64,000 bases of DNA from Ferroplasma sp. GTDB taxonomy: Archaea; Thermoplasmatota; Thermoplasmata; Thermoplasmatales; Thermoplasmataceae. The stretch spans positions 744,001-808,000 of the forward strand of contig NZ_CP133597.1 of assembly GCF_031200575.1 (NCBI RefSeq), read 5' to 3'. This document shows positions 47,510-57,224 of this stretch, in pieces. The position numbers and the translations under genes are program-made. How positions within the stretch are numbered: the stretch's first letter is position 1; every line of letters starts with the position of its first letter. The notes under the pieces were generated by a model. The model did no database searches, was not told the DNA's origin, and was given only the letters and a program-made list of their open reading frames with translations.

Positions 47510-47826
47510 AAAGGGTAAATTTGAACTTATATAAATTTATTGGTAGTATAATCCCGAATTTATGTCACTTAATTTAAAAATTTTCCGGAATTATTAAAAC
47601 ATTCCTATCTGATATTATCAATTCATCATTTTGACATTGCAATATTTGTCAAACAAAGTGGAGATCATATGAATATATTTTATCCGGACATATGCCTCTA
47701 AATGCAAAAATAATGGATATTCACATGCCTATGGAATTAGAAACCTGGGATGCCCTGAATCACGAAATTATTCTAAATATTTATATTACAGTTTATAATA
47801 CCATGCAGAAGTGAAGGAGGATTATC
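47510..47826. promoter_or_regulatory. 317-bp divergent promoter region of the MFS and L7Ae genes
   Basis: The strongest element is CTAAATATTTATATT at 47773-47787, a TATA box that would start the ribosomal operon near 47810, giving a short leader with the perfect AAGGAGG ribosome-binding site (47814-47820). On the other strand a TATATAA box near 47527-47535 serves the MFS gene. A 40-codon ORF (47692-47814) overlaps the TATA box and is not believed. Nothing else is evident. Confidence 0.55.
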
Positions 47827-48423
47827 ATGGAAAACACTTATGTAAAGTTTGAAGCTCCCGAATCGTTAGTCAAAGACGCATTGGATTTTGTAGAAAATTC
47901 ATACAGATCTGGTAAGATTAAGAAAGGGACAAATGAGGTAGTGAAGGCCATAGAGAGAGGAGAGGCTAAGGTTGTAGTTATTGCAGAGGATGTGTCTCCA
48001 CCTGAGGTTGTATTTTATATCCCTGTACTGTGTGAGGAAAGAAAGGTTCCATACACCTATGTTAAAACCAAAAATGACCTTGGATTAAAAGTTGGCATAG
48101 CATCTGCAGCATCAATAGCAGTTACTGATTTCGGCAAGAATGAGGAGGCATACAAAAATCTCTTATCCTCAATAGAAAGCGCAAAGACTGGAAAGGAAGA
48201 GAAAAAGAAAGCACCAGCCAAGGAAGAAAAGAAAGAGGAACCTGCTGAGGCCGGAGCCGAAGAAGTAGCAGAAAAGGCAGAAGAAAAGAAAGAGACCAAG
48301 AAAGCTGCAAAGAAGGAAAAGGAATCTGAATCAAAGGAAGAGAAGAAGGAAAAGAAAGAGCCCAAGAAAGCTGCAAAGAAAACAGCGAAAAAGAGCAAAG
48401 ATTCAGAAGAAAGTGAAGAGTGA
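47827..48423 (+). CDS. rpl7ae: ribosomal protein L7Ae with long Lys/Glu/Ala-rich C-terminal extension
   Basis: L7Ae binds kink-turns in 23S rRNA, box C/D and H/ACA guide RNAs and RNase P. Residues ~1-120 are the normal core (KKGTNEVVKAIERGEAKVVV, IAEDVSPPEVVFYIPVLCEE, GLKVGIASAASIAVTDFG). Family members end there at ~120-125 residues. Here a further ~75 residues form a low-complexity tail of KKE, EEKKE and KKAAKK repeats, resembling histone H1 or bacterial lysine-rich tails. A perfect AAGGAGG site precedes the ATG. First of L7Ae-S28e-L24e-Ndk-aIF5B. Confidence 0.95.
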   Translation: MENTYVKFEAPESLVKDALDFVENSYRSGKIKKGTNEVVKAIERGEAKVVVIAEDVSPPEVVFYIPVLCEERKVPYTYVKTKNDLGLKVGIASAASIAVTDFGKNEEAYKNLLSSIESAKTGKEEKKKAPAKEEKKEEPAEAGAEEVAEKAEEKKETKKAAKKEKESESKEEKKEKKEPKKAAKKTAKKSKDSEESEE

Positions 48424-48429
48424 TGCTTT

Positions 48430-48639
48430 ATGGCAGATGATGCAACTCCAGCTGAAGTAGTAGAACTAATGGGTAGAACCGGAATGACCGGAGAGGCAAC
48501 AACCGTTAAGGTAAGGGTTCTAGAAGGCAAGGATCAGGGCCGTATAATCGCAAGGAACGTACTCGGACCTGTTAAGGTAGGGGATATACTCATGCTGAGA
48601 GAAACTGCGAGAGAGGCCAGAAGGTTATCAATAAGGTGA
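48430..48639 (+). CDS. rps28e: ribosomal protein S28e
   Basis: Small-subunit protein near the mRNA exit site. The 69-residue sequence [20 protein letters not shown], followed by [21 protein letters not shown] and a C-terminal [14 protein letters not shown], is diagnostic. It starts 6 bp after L7Ae and ends within the ribosome-binding site of L24e, consistent with one operon. Confidence 0.97.
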   Translation: MADDATPAEVVELMGRTGMTGEATTVKVRVLEGKDQGRIIARNVLGPVKVGDILMLRETAREARRLSIR

Positions 48640-48644
48640 ATGAA

Positions 48645-48842
48645 ATGGAAAATAGAAAGTGTATCTTCTGCGGGCATGACATTGAGCCCGCATCTGGCAT
48701 TATTTACATTAGAAAGGACGGAAATGTTATGAATTTCTGCTCCAAGAAGTGCAGAACCAATATGATCGACCTAAAAAGGGCCGCCAGAAATGTTAAGTGG
48801 ACAAATGAGTACCACCGCATAAAAGAAATGAGAAAGGCGTAA
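48645..48842 (+). CDS. rpl24e: ribosomal protein L24e
   Basis: Zinc-binding large-subunit protein. From ATG 48645 it has 65 residues: [20 protein letters not shown] then [10 protein letters not shown], giving the C-x2-C...C-x3-C zinc site typical of the family, and the RAARNVKWT motif. The frame opens earlier at GTG 48636, but ATG 48645 follows an AAGGTGA site and gives the usual start. Four bp separate it from ndk. Confidence 0.96.
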   Translation: MENRKCIFCGHDIEPASGIIYIRKDGNVMNFCSKKCRTNMIDLKRAARNVKWTNEYHRIKEMRKA

Positions 48843-48846
48843 TAAT

Positions 48847-49266
48847 ATGGAAAGAACATTGGTACTTATAAAGCCTGACGGTGTAAAAAGAAGCCTCATT
48901 GGGAATATAATAACCAGATTTGAAAATAAGGGCCTAAAAATTTTGTCCCTAAAACTTATGAAGGTTTCAGAGGCGAAGGCCAAGGAACACTATAGTGTGC
49001 ACAGCCTCAAACCCTTCTTTGATAGCCTGGTATCATACTTAACCTCCGGCCCTATTGTTGCCATAATACTTGAGGGTGACAATGCAATAGTCTCATGCAG
49101 AAATATTGCAGGTGCCACAGACGGATCAAAGGCAGCACCTGGTACAATTCGCGGGGACTTCTCCCTTAATATAGAGGAAAACATAGTTCATGCATCTGAC
49201 TCTCAGGAAGCATATAATCACGAATATAAAATATTCTTTAATAAGAATGAGATAATGGATTATTGA
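48847..49266 (+). CDS. ndk: nucleoside diphosphate kinase
   Basis: Transfers the gamma phosphate from ATP to other NDPs through a phosphohistidine. The 139-residue protein starts [20 protein letters not shown]. It has the active-site His115 in [11 protein letters not shown] (usually NxxHGSDS) and the nucleotide-binding [17 protein letters not shown]. Length is normal. It sits in the conserved archaeal cluster between L24e and aIF5B and overlaps neither. Confidence 0.96.
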   Translation: MERTLVLIKPDGVKRSLIGNIITRFENKGLKILSLKLMKVSEAKAKEHYSVHSLKPFFDSLVSYLTSGPIVAIILEGDNAIVSCRNIAGATDGSKAAPGTIRGDFSLNIEENIVHASDSQEAYNHEYKIFFNKNEIMDY

Positions 49267-49268
49267 TT

Positions 49269-51011
49269 ATGGAAACCACAAAAAAAAATTTAAGGGAACC
49301 AATTGTATGTGTCCTTGGACACGTGGACCACGGTAAAACAACTCTCCTTGACGATATTAGGGGCACAAAGGTGGCTAAAAAGGAAGTTGGTGGAATAACA
49401 CAGAAAATTGGTGCAACCGATATAGATAAAAAAACACTGGAAACAAATATTAAAAATTATTTTAAAAATATTCAGATTAAAATACCCGGGCTTCTTTTTA
49501 TAGACACACCAGGACATGTAGCATTTGCAAATATGCGGTCAATGGGCGGCGCCCTGGCAGATATAGCCATACTGGTTATAGATATCAATGAAGGATTAAA
49601 GCCACAGACAATTGAATCTATTGATGTTTTAAAGAAATACAAGACCCCATTCATAATCGCAGCAAACAAGATAGATTTAATCCCTTATTTCATTAATACA
49701 AAAAACACTTCATTTATGGACACCCTGAAAATACAGAGGCAGGAATACATAGACCTTCTGGATGAAAAAATCTATAAGATAATTAATGATCTTTACACCA
49801 GGGGCGTGTCCTCAGATCGTTATGATAGAATATCTGATTTCACAAAATCATTTGCAATTGTACCTGTTAGTGCAAAATTAAATATTGGCATACCTGATAT
49901 TTTGATGGTATTGACCGGGCTGGCCCAGAGATTTCTTGAAAGCACAATACAGTTTGAAAACAAAAATGTCCGTGGGTCTGTTATTGAAATTAAAAAGGAA
50001 GAATCTCTGGGTATAACGCTTGATACTATACTATATCAGGGAACACTCCATAAAGGTGATAAAATAGCACTTAATACCTCTTCAGGTCCTGCAGTTACCA
50101 GGGTAAAGGCAATTCTGGTCACGGGTAAGAAAGGGCTTGAAGAAAAAAACAGCGTCAGTGCAGCTGCCGGAATAAGAATACTAATAACAGACAGGCTTGA
50201 TGTTTTATCCGGGACATCCATCATAGCCATAAAAAATGGAAATACCGAAACGGCATTTGAGGAACTTATAAATGAATCAAAACCGGATATAAAACTTTCA
50301 GATAACGGAATCACAGTAAAGGCCGAGGCAATAGGGTCACTGGAGGCTATTGCCTATGAGATGGATCAGAATAAAATAAATATACGGGAAGCGCAGATAG
50401 GCGATATTACCAAAAAGGATATAATAAATGTATCAACACTTAACAATCCTATGGATAGGGTGATAGTGGGATTCAATGTCAATGTTTCCAGTGATGCAAA
50501 AGAGGCAATGGAATCAAATAACGTCAGAGTTATTACCGGCAACGTAATTTATTCCATGATAGATGACCTGAACAAATGGCTTGAGTTCAAGAAGCATGAG
50601 CTGGATGAAGAAAGCAAGAACAGCAGGCCTGTGCCATCAAAACTTGTTATAATGCCAGATTATATTTTCCGGGCCGCCAAACCCGTTATTGTGGGAATCA
50701 AGGTGTTATCAGGCAGGGTAAAGGTTGGAGATAAATTAATCAACAGTAAGAATAAATATGCAGGGACCATAAAGAGTCTCCGGGACGGGGATACGAACTG
50801 CCAGTACGCCGATAAGGGTACAGAATTATCCTGTGCCATAGAAGGTGTAACACTTAACAGGCAGATTTTCCCAGAGGAGGATCTGTACGTGGATGTGCCT
50901 GCAAACATTGTAAAAGAGCTAAAGAACGAGGATATGGACCCTGACATGAAGGAAACCATGGAGGAATTAATCCGGATTAAAAGGAAGGATGACCAGTTCT
51001 GGGGATACTGA
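49269..51011 (+). CDS. infB: translation initiation factor aIF5B (IF-2 family)
   Basis: GTPase that promotes subunit joining and initiator tRNA positioning. The 580-residue protein has G1 [18 protein letters not shown], switch [14 protein letters not shown]3 [21 protein letters not shown]4 [11 protein letters not shown] and domain II-IV segments (KADVxG-like [24 protein letters not shown]). ATG 49269 is 2 bp after the ndk stop; TTG 49263 is less likely. It closes the ribosomal operon. Confidence 0.96.
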   Translation: METTKKNLREPIVCVLGHVDHGKTTLLDDIRGTKVAKKEVGGITQKIGATDIDKKTLETNIKNYFKNIQIKIPGLLFIDTPGHVAFANMRSMGGALADIAILVIDINEGLKPQTIESIDVLKKYKTPFIIAANKIDLIPYFINTKNTSFMDTLKIQRQEYIDLLDEKIYKIINDLYTRGVSSDRYDRISDFTKSFAIVPVSAKLNIGIPDILMVLTGLAQRFLESTIQFENKNVRGSVIEIKKEESLGITLDTILYQGTLHKGDKIALNTSSGPAVTRVKAILVTGKKGLEEKNSVSAAAGIRILITDRLDVLSGTSIIAIKNGNTETAFEELINESKPDIKLSDNGITVKAEAIGSLEAIAYEMDQNKINIREAQIGDITKKDIINVSTLNNPMDRVIVGFNVNVSSDAKEAMESNNVRVITGNVIYSMIDDLNKWLEFKKHELDEESKNSRPVPSKLVIMPDYIFRAAKPVIVGIKVLSGRVKVGDKLINSKNKYAGTIKSLRDGDTNCQYADKGTELSCAIEGVTLNRQIFPEEDLYVDVPANIVKELKNEDMDPDMKETMEELIRIKRKDDQFWGY

Positions 51012-51084
51012 GCTATTGATTATTTTTATTATAATATCACCGGAGTTTTCCGGGAGGCTGTAAAAATTAGATATTTATGGTTCA

Positions 51085-52005
51085 TCACCTGAAGATGACT
51101 GTGTATAATACAAGAACCATGGAGAATAAAATCATAATGACCATTGAAAAAAATGACATGGAGAAAGTCAAGGTCCCTATGAATGCTATTATAGAAAACA
51201 ATGCAGTTTCCTTATAAACAGTGCTTCCGGTTATCAACCCTACAGACACATCATTCTTTCCATTTCTCATTGAGATAGACATCATCATAATTTCTGGGAG
51301 AGACCCGAAGAAACCAAGAAGCAGAAATGAAGAAATGAACGTGTTTATACCTGTTACCTGCGATATAATAACCGCAGAGTTTATCATGTTATATGATGCC
51401 AGTGCTATGGAAACCAGAGCTATTGCACCGTAATAAGGCGGATAGACCTCCTCTGCCTTGATAACCTCATCATTCGTTCCAGCTGAGGATTTCCGGTATA
51501 TATAATATATAAATATAATAAAAGTAATAAATCCGAGATAAAATGGAACTTTTACGAAAAAAAATGAAAGCAATATCAGTATTACAGAAGTTGCAAGGAT
51601 AACATATGAATCTATCCTAAATCTGGAGATTCCACTCCTGTAGTATAACGGTATAATTATGAAAAATGCCAGGAGTGTTATAACATTAGAACCCTGGATG
51701 GTGCCAAAACTAATTGTGCCAAGATTTTCTATAGCCGCCATAACGGCCATTGCTATTTCGTCAACTATGGCTGCAAAACCTACAATAAAGAGGCCAATCC
51801 TCTTTTCTGAGAATGATCGTGATTTTCCAATACCGTACGATACATCAAGAAACACATCCCCTCCAATGTATATGGATGCCACAGAAATTAGAATATCAGG
51901 AATAACTATAATGTTGTATGTGGAAGTTATATGGTAAACTCCAATTAAAATGTCCAGAAAAAACAATAAAAGCAAGAAAAAAAATAAAACAAATCCTTTT
52001 TTCAA
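51085..52005 (-). CDS. Ca2+/cation antiporter (CaCA) family membrane protein
   Basis: The 306-residue protein has ~10 helices and the two inverted alpha repeats of the CaCA (Na+/Ca2+ exchanger-like) family. The first is FAAIVDEIAMAVMAAIENLG then FGTIQGSNVITLL; the second is GFFGSLPEIMMMSISMRNGK then VGLITGSTVYKETALF. The usual GTSLPE of the first repeat has become FAAIVDE, so the ion selectivity may differ. It begins 4 bp after speD on the same strand, implying co-transcription. Confidence 0.78.
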   Translation of the reverse strand: MKKGFVLFFFLLLLFFLDILIGVYHITSTYNIIVIPDILISVASIYIGGDVFLDVSYGIGKSRSFSEKRIGLFIVGFAAIVDEIAMAVMAAIENLGTISFGTIQGSNVITLLAFFIIIPLYYRSGISRFRIDSYVILATSVILILLSFFFVKVPFYLGFITFIIFIYYIYRKSSAGTNDEVIKAEEVYPPYYGAIALVSIALASYNMINSAVIISQVTGINTFISSFLLLGFFGSLPEIMMMSISMRNGKNDVSVGLITGSTVYKETALFSIIAFIGTLTFSMSFFSMVIMILFSMVLVLYTVIFR

Positions 52006-52009
52006 TTTA

Positions 52010-52402
52010 TCACAGCATCATCTGTGGATTATCAATTTTTACATTTTCCTCGATTTTGCTGCCCCGTTCAAGTTTCTTGTATTCTATAGACGTTGGATGC
52101 AATACATTCAAAAGATAGTTAAAGGCCCTGTCAGCGTTGCTGTGTTCTCCACATGTGTATATATCCAGTGTTACAAGTCCGTGTTCAGGCCATGTATGAA
52201 ATGATAGATGAGATTCAGCCAGAAGTGCTATGCCACTGGCGCCCATTGGTCTGAACTGATAGTACTGCGAGGAAATCTCTGTAAGGTTTCCCTCCTTGAT
52301 AGCATTCTCAATAATAGGTGAAATGCCATCAGCGCTAGATATTAACTCTGCATCTACACCGTATAAATCCGCTATAATATGTACCCCTACTGCCACTTTC
52401 AT
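52010..52402 (-). CDS. speD: S-adenosylmethionine decarboxylase proenzyme
   Basis: Pyruvoyl enzyme that makes decarboxylated SAM for polyamine synthesis. The 130-residue bacterial/archaeal class 1B form has the autocleavage site at Glu63-Ser64 in ALLAESHLSFHTWPEHG, and catalytic Cys in LDIYTCGEHSNADRAFNYLL. GGAGGACG precedes the ATG, and a TATAAATATTTAAATAAG box near 52448-52467 gives a ~50-nt leader. First gene of a two-gene unit with the CaCA exchanger. Confidence 0.96.
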   Translation of the reverse strand: MKVAVGVHIIADLYGVDAELISSADGISPIIENAIKEGNLTEISSQYYQFRPMGASGIALLAESHLSFHTWPEHGLVTLDIYTCGEHSNADRAFNYLLNVLHPTSIEYKKLERGSKIEENVKIDNPQMML

Positions 52403-52625
52403 CGTCCTCCATAATTTTTACACCTCTCTTATCAACCTTTATAATAAAGTCTTATTTAAATATTTATAAAAATGCCTAAAAATTACTTTTATTCTTATGT
52501 GATTATAATACTAGCCGAGACTAGTTTAAATAACATATATTGATGTAAATATATTTTTAATAATATATTTATAATATCTCTTAATTATAGCGATTCTTTT
52601 TTATCCAGATCAGTTGAAACATAAT

Positions 52626-53396
52626 TTATATATGCCTCAAATCCAGTTCAACACCGGGATTCTTTGCCTGAAGTTCCCTGATTTCGTTCAGTGAGAAATG
52701 GAAAAATCTGTCGGATACAAGTATGAGGGTTGTAAAACCTCTCTTTGCAGCCTCAAATGCCGCATTGACAGAAGCATACTCAAAGTCTGGATTGATTCCC
52801 AGCATATCAGCAATTGTTTTTGCCATTTCTCCAGTAATCCCAATAAAATCAAACTTTATATTATTTATATAATCCTGTACAGTTGCAGCTAGGGTTTTCA
52901 TATCCTGTACTTTCTCCACATTGTTGAAAGTAGCTATAACAATTCTGGATTTATCTATTTTAATAATCTCTCTCACTGCCGTGACTCCTGTGCACTCTCC
53001 TTTCATGGAATTCTTTACAGCAATCCCATGTGCCCCTTTCCCTTTGTAAGGCCCTGCATGAAGATACCCGTGTTTCATGTAAAGTGATACCTTCTGTCCG
53101 GATGCTATATTATCATCAGATATGACCTCCCAAACCAGTGAGGAATCTATACTTATAAGGCTTGAATGGACAAAATCCTCTATGTAATTTAGCCCGTTGT
53201 AAAGAAAATCAAAACCTTCTTTTGTTATACCGTTTTTTTCATCTATGAATCCCTTTTCTCTAAGTATCTTTATGTGGTAAACCACACCCTGGAGCGTTAT
53301 GTCCAGTTCTTTAGATATCTCTGAGGGTCTTGTCTTACCGTTTTTTATATTCAGCAAAATCATTAACTGTGAAATAAGAGCCTGTTCAATTTTCAT
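52626..53396 (-). CDS. winged-helix transcriptional regulator with a C-terminal alpha/beta domain
   Basis: Residues ~1-65 form a winged helix-turn-helix: LLNIKNGKTRPSEISKELDI, then TLQGVVYHIKILREKGFIDE, then ITKEGFDFLYNG. The remaining ~190 residues (SLVWEVISDDNIASGQKVSL, HGIAVKNSMKGECTG, SRIVIATFNNVEKVQ, and a C-terminal GFTTLILVSDRFFHFSL) are conserved in an archaeal regulator family whose effector I do not know. GAATATAATACAT near 53418-53430 is ~26 bp before the ATG. It stands alone between speD and thiE. Confidence 0.75.
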   Translation of the reverse strand: MKIEQALISQLMILLNIKNGKTRPSEISKELDITLQGVVYHIKILREKGFIDEKNGITKEGFDFLYNGLNYIEDFVHSSLISIDSSLVWEVISDDNIASGQKVSLYMKHGYLHAGPYKGKGAHGIAVKNSMKGECTGVTAVREIIKIDKSRIVIATFNNVEKVQDMKTLAATVQDYINNIKFDFIGITGEMAKTIADMLGINPDFEYASVNAAFEAAKRGFTTLILVSDRFFHFSLNEIRELQAKNPGVELDLRHI

Positions 53397-53436
53397 TGTT
53401 GTATATATAAATATGTATTATATTCTTTCTGCACAA

Positions 53437-54063
53437 TTATTTTCCAATTATCCCATGTTCTCTCAATTTTTCCAGATAGTATGATACCTCTCCTTCAATA
53501 TCTGTGCCTGAATAAATTGCTGAAACCACTGCAATTCCAGAGATTTTATACTTCAGGACCTCATCCACATTTCCCCTGTTTATTCCTCCTATTACAAATA
53601 CAGGTATGTTAATATTATTCAGTTTATCAAGGATACCTATATCGCACATGGTGGCATTACTTTTTGTTTTTGTACTGAAAAAAGAACCGAATGCGACGTA
53701 ATCAGCGCCAAGTTCCTGGAATTTAACTGCATCTTCAGGGCTCCCATATGTGGATACCCCTATTATTTTTTCAGGATATCTTGATTTCACATAATCAAAG
53801 GGAACATCATCCTTTCCAATATGGATTCCGTCAGCACCAACTATATCCATCAGAACAGGGTCGTCATCAACAATAAATGGAATGCCGTATTCTCTGCACA
53901 TATACATAAATTTTTTCGCCCTTTCCATCTTCTTCCGGAACGAAGGTTCTTTATCCCGGTATTGCAGTATATTGACCCCGCTTTTCAGGGCTCTTTCTGT
54001 CGCCCTAAATACCTCAGTTCCTGTATATGGTGGTGTAACCAGGTATAAGCCCCCAAGTTTCAT
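53437..54063 (-). CDS. thiE: thiamine-phosphate synthase
   Basis: Joins HMP-PP and thiazole phosphate to thiamine phosphate. From ATG 54063 the protein has 208 residues with GLYLVTPPYTG, NILQYRDKEPSFRKKM (substrate-binding Gln and Arg), PFIVDDDPVLMDIVGADGIH then IGKDDVPFDY (Mg-binding Asp residues), GVSTYGSPEDA, DYVAFGSFFSTKTK and FVIGGINRGNV. The frame runs to 54102, but ATG 54063 overlaps the upstream stop by 4 bp and is the sensible start. Third gene of thiD-AIRS-thiE. Confidence 0.93.
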   Translation of the reverse strand: MKLGGLYLVTPPYTGTEVFRATERALKSGVNILQYRDKEPSFRKKMERAKKFMYMCREYGIPFIVDDDPVLMDIVGADGIHIGKDDVPFDYVKSRYPEKIIGVSTYGSPEDAVKFQELGADYVAFGSFFSTKTKSNATMCDIGILDKLNNINIPVFVIGGINRGNVDEVLKYKISGIAVVSAIYSGTDIEGEVSYYLEKLREHGIIGK

Positions 54064-55091
54064 TTCAATCCTCTCTTCACGCCACCGGAAACAGCACCCC
54101 ATAACTGGTCGTCCTCTGGGTTTATCACCGACTCCTTGCCATCCTTTATCAACTTCATTCCTCCTGTCTTGTCTGTTACCTCTCCTATTATGCTGGCATT
54201 GATCCCGCTCTTTTTGAGCATTTCAGTAAATTCATTTCCATACTCCCGCTTAACAGTGAGCAGTAGTGTCCCCTCACTTATAGACCTCAGGGGATTTATA
54301 TTGAAAAGCGAGCAAACAGCCGCAATATCGCTATCAATAATGATGCTGTTATAATTTACCATGACTCCATTACCAGAGGCATAGCCGATTTCATAAACAG
54401 AATTCAGCAGGCCACCCTCTGTTGCATCGTGCATTGATGTTATCCTCTCACCTATGCCATAGTCTATGGCCATTAGCTCCTCAGGTACGCATGTCATAGT
54501 GTAAAATTTATCCTTGATAGCATTCAGTGTATTACTTCCCAGACTTTCCTTTATATACTCAGGAAATGTATATGCAAGTATAATTGAGGCCTCCAGGCCA
54601 CAGCTTCTTGCCATTATAATTACATCCCCTGGAGATGCATTTTCCGTGGTTATGTACCTGTCACCTACTCCCATCAGAGTAACACCACCGACCATGGGAA
54701 ATGATACACCTGCGTATCTTGCAGTATGGCCGGTAACCACCTCAATCCCGTATTTTTCGCATTCTCCATGAATCACATTCCATATCTCGTTGAACTGTTC
54801 ATCGGTAATTTCCTGGGGGAGGTTCAGGTCAATACTCATATAGCTGGCCTTAATGCCCGACGTAAAAAGGTCAGATGCAAGTATGTGAAATGCAAACCAC
54901 GCTGCTTTTTTAAACCCGAAAGACCGGTCAATGTAAAGCGGGTCTGTGGTTACTGCCATATAGCTGCCATTAATTGCTATAATACCAACATCAACCCCAT
55001 TGCGTGGTGGTACGGCAACATCTTTCCTGACAGCTCCAATCCTATTTATTATGTTGTCCTCAAAAAATTTCCTTGATATTTTCCCTATCAT
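54060..55091 (-). CDS. AIR synthase/HypE/ThiL-fold protein of unknown substrate
   Basis: The 343-residue protein belongs to the PurM/ThiL/HypE/SelD superfamily. It shows VTTDPLYIDRSFGFKKAAWF then ILASDLFTSGIKASYMSIDL (metal-binding Asp/Asn positions), GIEVVTGHTARY, and the C-terminal Mg-ATP segment SMHDATEGGLLNSVYEIGYA then LRSISEGTLLLTV. It is distinct from the ThiL at 0.7 kb. Position between thiD and thiE, with 4-bp overlaps on both sides, suggests a thiamine-related ATP-dependent step or salvage kinase, but no substrate can be named. Confidence 0.72.
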   Translation of the reverse strand: MIGKISRKFFEDNIINRIGAVRKDVAVPPRNGVDVGIIAINGSYMAVTTDPLYIDRSFGFKKAAWFAFHILASDLFTSGIKASYMSIDLNLPQEITDEQFNEIWNVIHGECEKYGIEVVTGHTARYAGVSFPMVGGVTLMGVGDRYITTENASPGDVIIMARSCGLEASIILAYTFPEYIKESLGSNTLNAIKDKFYTMTCVPEELMAIDYGIGERITSMHDATEGGLLNSVYEIGYASGNGVMVNYNSIIIDSDIAAVCSLFNINPLRSISEGTLLLTVKREYGNEFTEMLKKSGINASIIGEVTDKTGGMKLIKDGKESVINPEDDQLWGAVSGGVKRGLK

Positions 55092-55876
55092 TTTATCGCC
55101 CAGAAATGTGAAAGAGATCCATATCCCTTACCCATGGGAAATGAATTCTTTATTGCCCCTTCAATATATTTCCTTGCCAGTGAAATTGCCTGTTGCAGGT
55201 TCATCCCTGATGCCAGGTAGGACGCAATAGATGCAGACAGGGTATCACCTGTTCCATGTGTATTCCTGGTATCAATCCTTGCACCGGGGAATTCACTGTA
55301 CTCACTCCCATCGTAAAGTATATCAGTGGATATATCCCCATGGGAATGGCCTCCCTTGACCAGAACCGAGGCGCCTGTCATTTCATATATCCTCTTTGCC
55401 GCAATCCTGGCATCACCTATGGAATGTATTTTAATAGATGAAATGACCTCGCTTTCCGGTATGTTTGGTGTGACCAGTGTTGCAATTTTCATTAATTTAT
55501 TTACCATAGATGAAACTGCATCCTCTTTCAATAATCTTGCATTGGTTTTGGAAATCATTACAGGGTCCACAACAATATTAGTTACATTATACTGCTGAAA
55601 CTTTTCTGTTACTGCAGATATTATTTCCTCTGAATATAGCATACCTGTCTTTGCAGAATCAGTACCAATATCATCCATTATTGCATCGAACTGGTCATTA
55701 ATGAAGGACACTGGGAGTTCATAAATAGATTTTACTGTAACGCTGTTCTGTGCTGTGAGTGAAACTATAACTGCGGTTCCAAAAACCTTCATTGCCGTAA
55801 AAGTTTTTAGATCTGCCATAACACCAGCACCGCCACCGGAATCCGTGGATGCAACGGTCATAACTCTTGGAACCAT
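55088..55876 (-). CDS. thiD: hydroxymethylpyrimidine/phosphomethylpyrimidine kinase
   Basis: Phosphorylates HMP and then HMP-P for thiamine synthesis. The 262-residue ribokinase-fold protein starts RVMTVASTDSGGGAGVMADL then KTFTAMKVFGTAVIVSLTAQ. It has VDPVMISKTNARLLKEDAV, TPNIPESEVI, VLVKGGHSHGD and the catalytic NTHGTGDTLSASIASYLASG. First gene of thiD-AIRS-thiE. It is divergent from the GT2 gene. No riboswitch was seen upstream of it. Confidence 0.95.
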   Translation of the reverse strand: MVPRVMTVASTDSGGGAGVMADLKTFTAMKVFGTAVIVSLTAQNSVTVKSIYELPVSFINDQFDAIMDDIGTDSAKTGMLYSEEIISAVTEKFQQYNVTNIVVDPVMISKTNARLLKEDAVSSMVNKLMKIATLVTPNIPESEVISSIKIHSIGDARIAAKRIYEMTGASVLVKGGHSHGDISTDILYDGSEYSEFPGARIDTRNTHGTGDTLSASIASYLASGMNLQQAISLARKYIEGAIKNSFPMGKGYGSLSHFWAIK

Positions 55877-55983
55877 ATTACTTATATAATTTTACAATAT
55901 TTAAAAAGTGCGAAAAGATAAATCCAGCATAGCATAATGCAATAGAAAAGAATTTATATATGCTGGATAGATACCTTCTTAAA

Positions 55984-57201
55984 ATGGATGTACTTCAGGC
56001 TATTGGCCTTGCACTTGTTGCTATAGGACTCGTTTACGTTATCTACCAGTTCCCTATACTATTTTACGGATACAGGGAGTTTACAAAATATGATATAGAT
56101 TTTTCAAATCTGGATAGCGCCCAGTTTTCAGGATTCAAGATGTACAAACCTCTTGTAAGCATAATAGTCCCGGCCAAGAATGAGGAAACTGTTATATCCA
56201 GAACAATAGAGTCCATTCTTAACCAATCCTATACAAACTTTGAATTACTGGTGGTTGTTGATAACTCCACCGACAATACATATAATATAGCCAAGGAATT
56301 CGAGCAGAAGGACAGCAGGGTAAAGGTATTCAACAGGCCAAATGGAAAGAGCAAGGCTTCTGCACTCAACTTCTGCTTTGAAAAATCAAGGGGAGAAATC
56401 ATAGCAACCTATGATGCAGATACCATGCTATTGAGAAATACTCTTGAAAACGCCATTTATGGGATGAATTACTTCAATGTGGATGTTCTACAGGGATACA
56501 ATTCATACATAAATAGGTCAGAAAATATATTCACAAGGCTTGCAGTAATAGATGAGATACTTGTAAAGGCGACCCTCATAGGAAGAACACACCTAAATCT
56601 TTTTGTCCCGGTTGCAGGTTCGAATCAGTATTTTAAGAGGCAGGTAATAAAAAACATAGGCGGCTGGGATGAGGAGTTTCTCACTGAGGATCTTGAAAGT
56701 TCATTGAGAATATCGAACTCCCGCTATAAATCAGCATACCTGAGCAGTGCCAAGGTGCTTCAGGAAACTCCCGCGTCCTATTCGGAATACTTTAAGCAGA
56801 GGACAAGGTGGCTGAGAGGCTATCATCAGGTTCTCCTTCATTCAAAAAAGAGGATGAGCAGGTTTACAGATTTTGATGCACTGATGATCGTACTTGCACC
56901 AACGTTCTCTGGTATACTGTTTTTCGGATGGATGTACATATCATTGTTGAATTTTTATAATCCTTTTGTGCATTCAATGAGAACCTATTTTCTATCTCTT
57001 ATAGTCATATCTCTAATAATATATGCTGCCGCTTTTATACTCGTACTTATCAAGAAAAAGCAGAATGCTATTTACCTTCCACTGATTTACGTATATCTTA
57101 CAGTTAATTCCCTGATATCAATATATACAATGTTCCTTGAAATCACTGGCGCAAAGCGTGTATGGCATAAGGTAAAGAAAACAGGAAAGACAACAATTTA
57201 A
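55984..57201 (+). CDS. GT2-family membrane glycosyltransferase
   Basis: The ~405-residue protein has one N-terminal membrane helix (LQAIGLALVAIGLVYVIYQF), a cytoplasmic GT-A domain (KPLVSIIVPAKNEETVISRT, VVVDNSTDNTYNIA, ATYDADTMLLRN, TEDLESSLRIS, QRTRWLRGYHQ) and three C-terminal helices. D, DxD, ED and Q/RxxRW motifs identify a processive-type synthase such as those making polysaccharides or glycolipids. Donor and product are unknown. TTTATATA at 55953-55960 fits ATG 55984 rather than ATG 55960. It lies 23 bp before the CDP-alcohol transferase gene, so a lipid-linked glycan role is likely. Confidence 0.85.
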   Translation: MDVLQAIGLALVAIGLVYVIYQFPILFYGYREFTKYDIDFSNLDSAQFSGFKMYKPLVSIIVPAKNEETVISRTIESILNQSYTNFELLVVVDNSTDNTYNIAKEFEQKDSRVKVFNRPNGKSKASALNFCFEKSRGEIIATYDADTMLLRNTLENAIYGMNYFNVDVLQGYNSYINRSENIFTRLAVIDEILVKATLIGRTHLNLFVPVAGSNQYFKRQVIKNIGGWDEEFLTEDLESSLRISNSRYKSAYLSSAKVLQETPASYSEYFKQRTRWLRGYHQVLLHSKKRMSRFTDFDALMIVLAPTFSGILFFGWMYISLLNFYNPFVHSMRTYFLSLIVISLIIYAAAFILVLIKKKQNAIYLPLIYVYLTVNSLISIYTMFLEITGAKRVWHKVKKTGKTTI

Positions 57202-57224
57202 TAATTACTTTTTCATATCTGCCT

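Noticed and set aside
47692-47814. 40-codon ORF upstream of the L7Ae gene
   Set aside because: It contains the TATA box of the ribosomal operon within its frame and no recognisable protein motif, so it is probably chance.
51040-51053. CCGGA/TCCGG hairpin between aIF5B and the CaCA exchanger genes
   Set aside because: Perfect 5-bp stem in a convergent spacer, but no T-tract follows on either strand, so termination is not supported.
56620-56640. GGTTCGAATC, like a tRNA T-loop
   Set aside because: It lies within the GT2 coding frame, and no acceptor or anticodon arm can be built around it.
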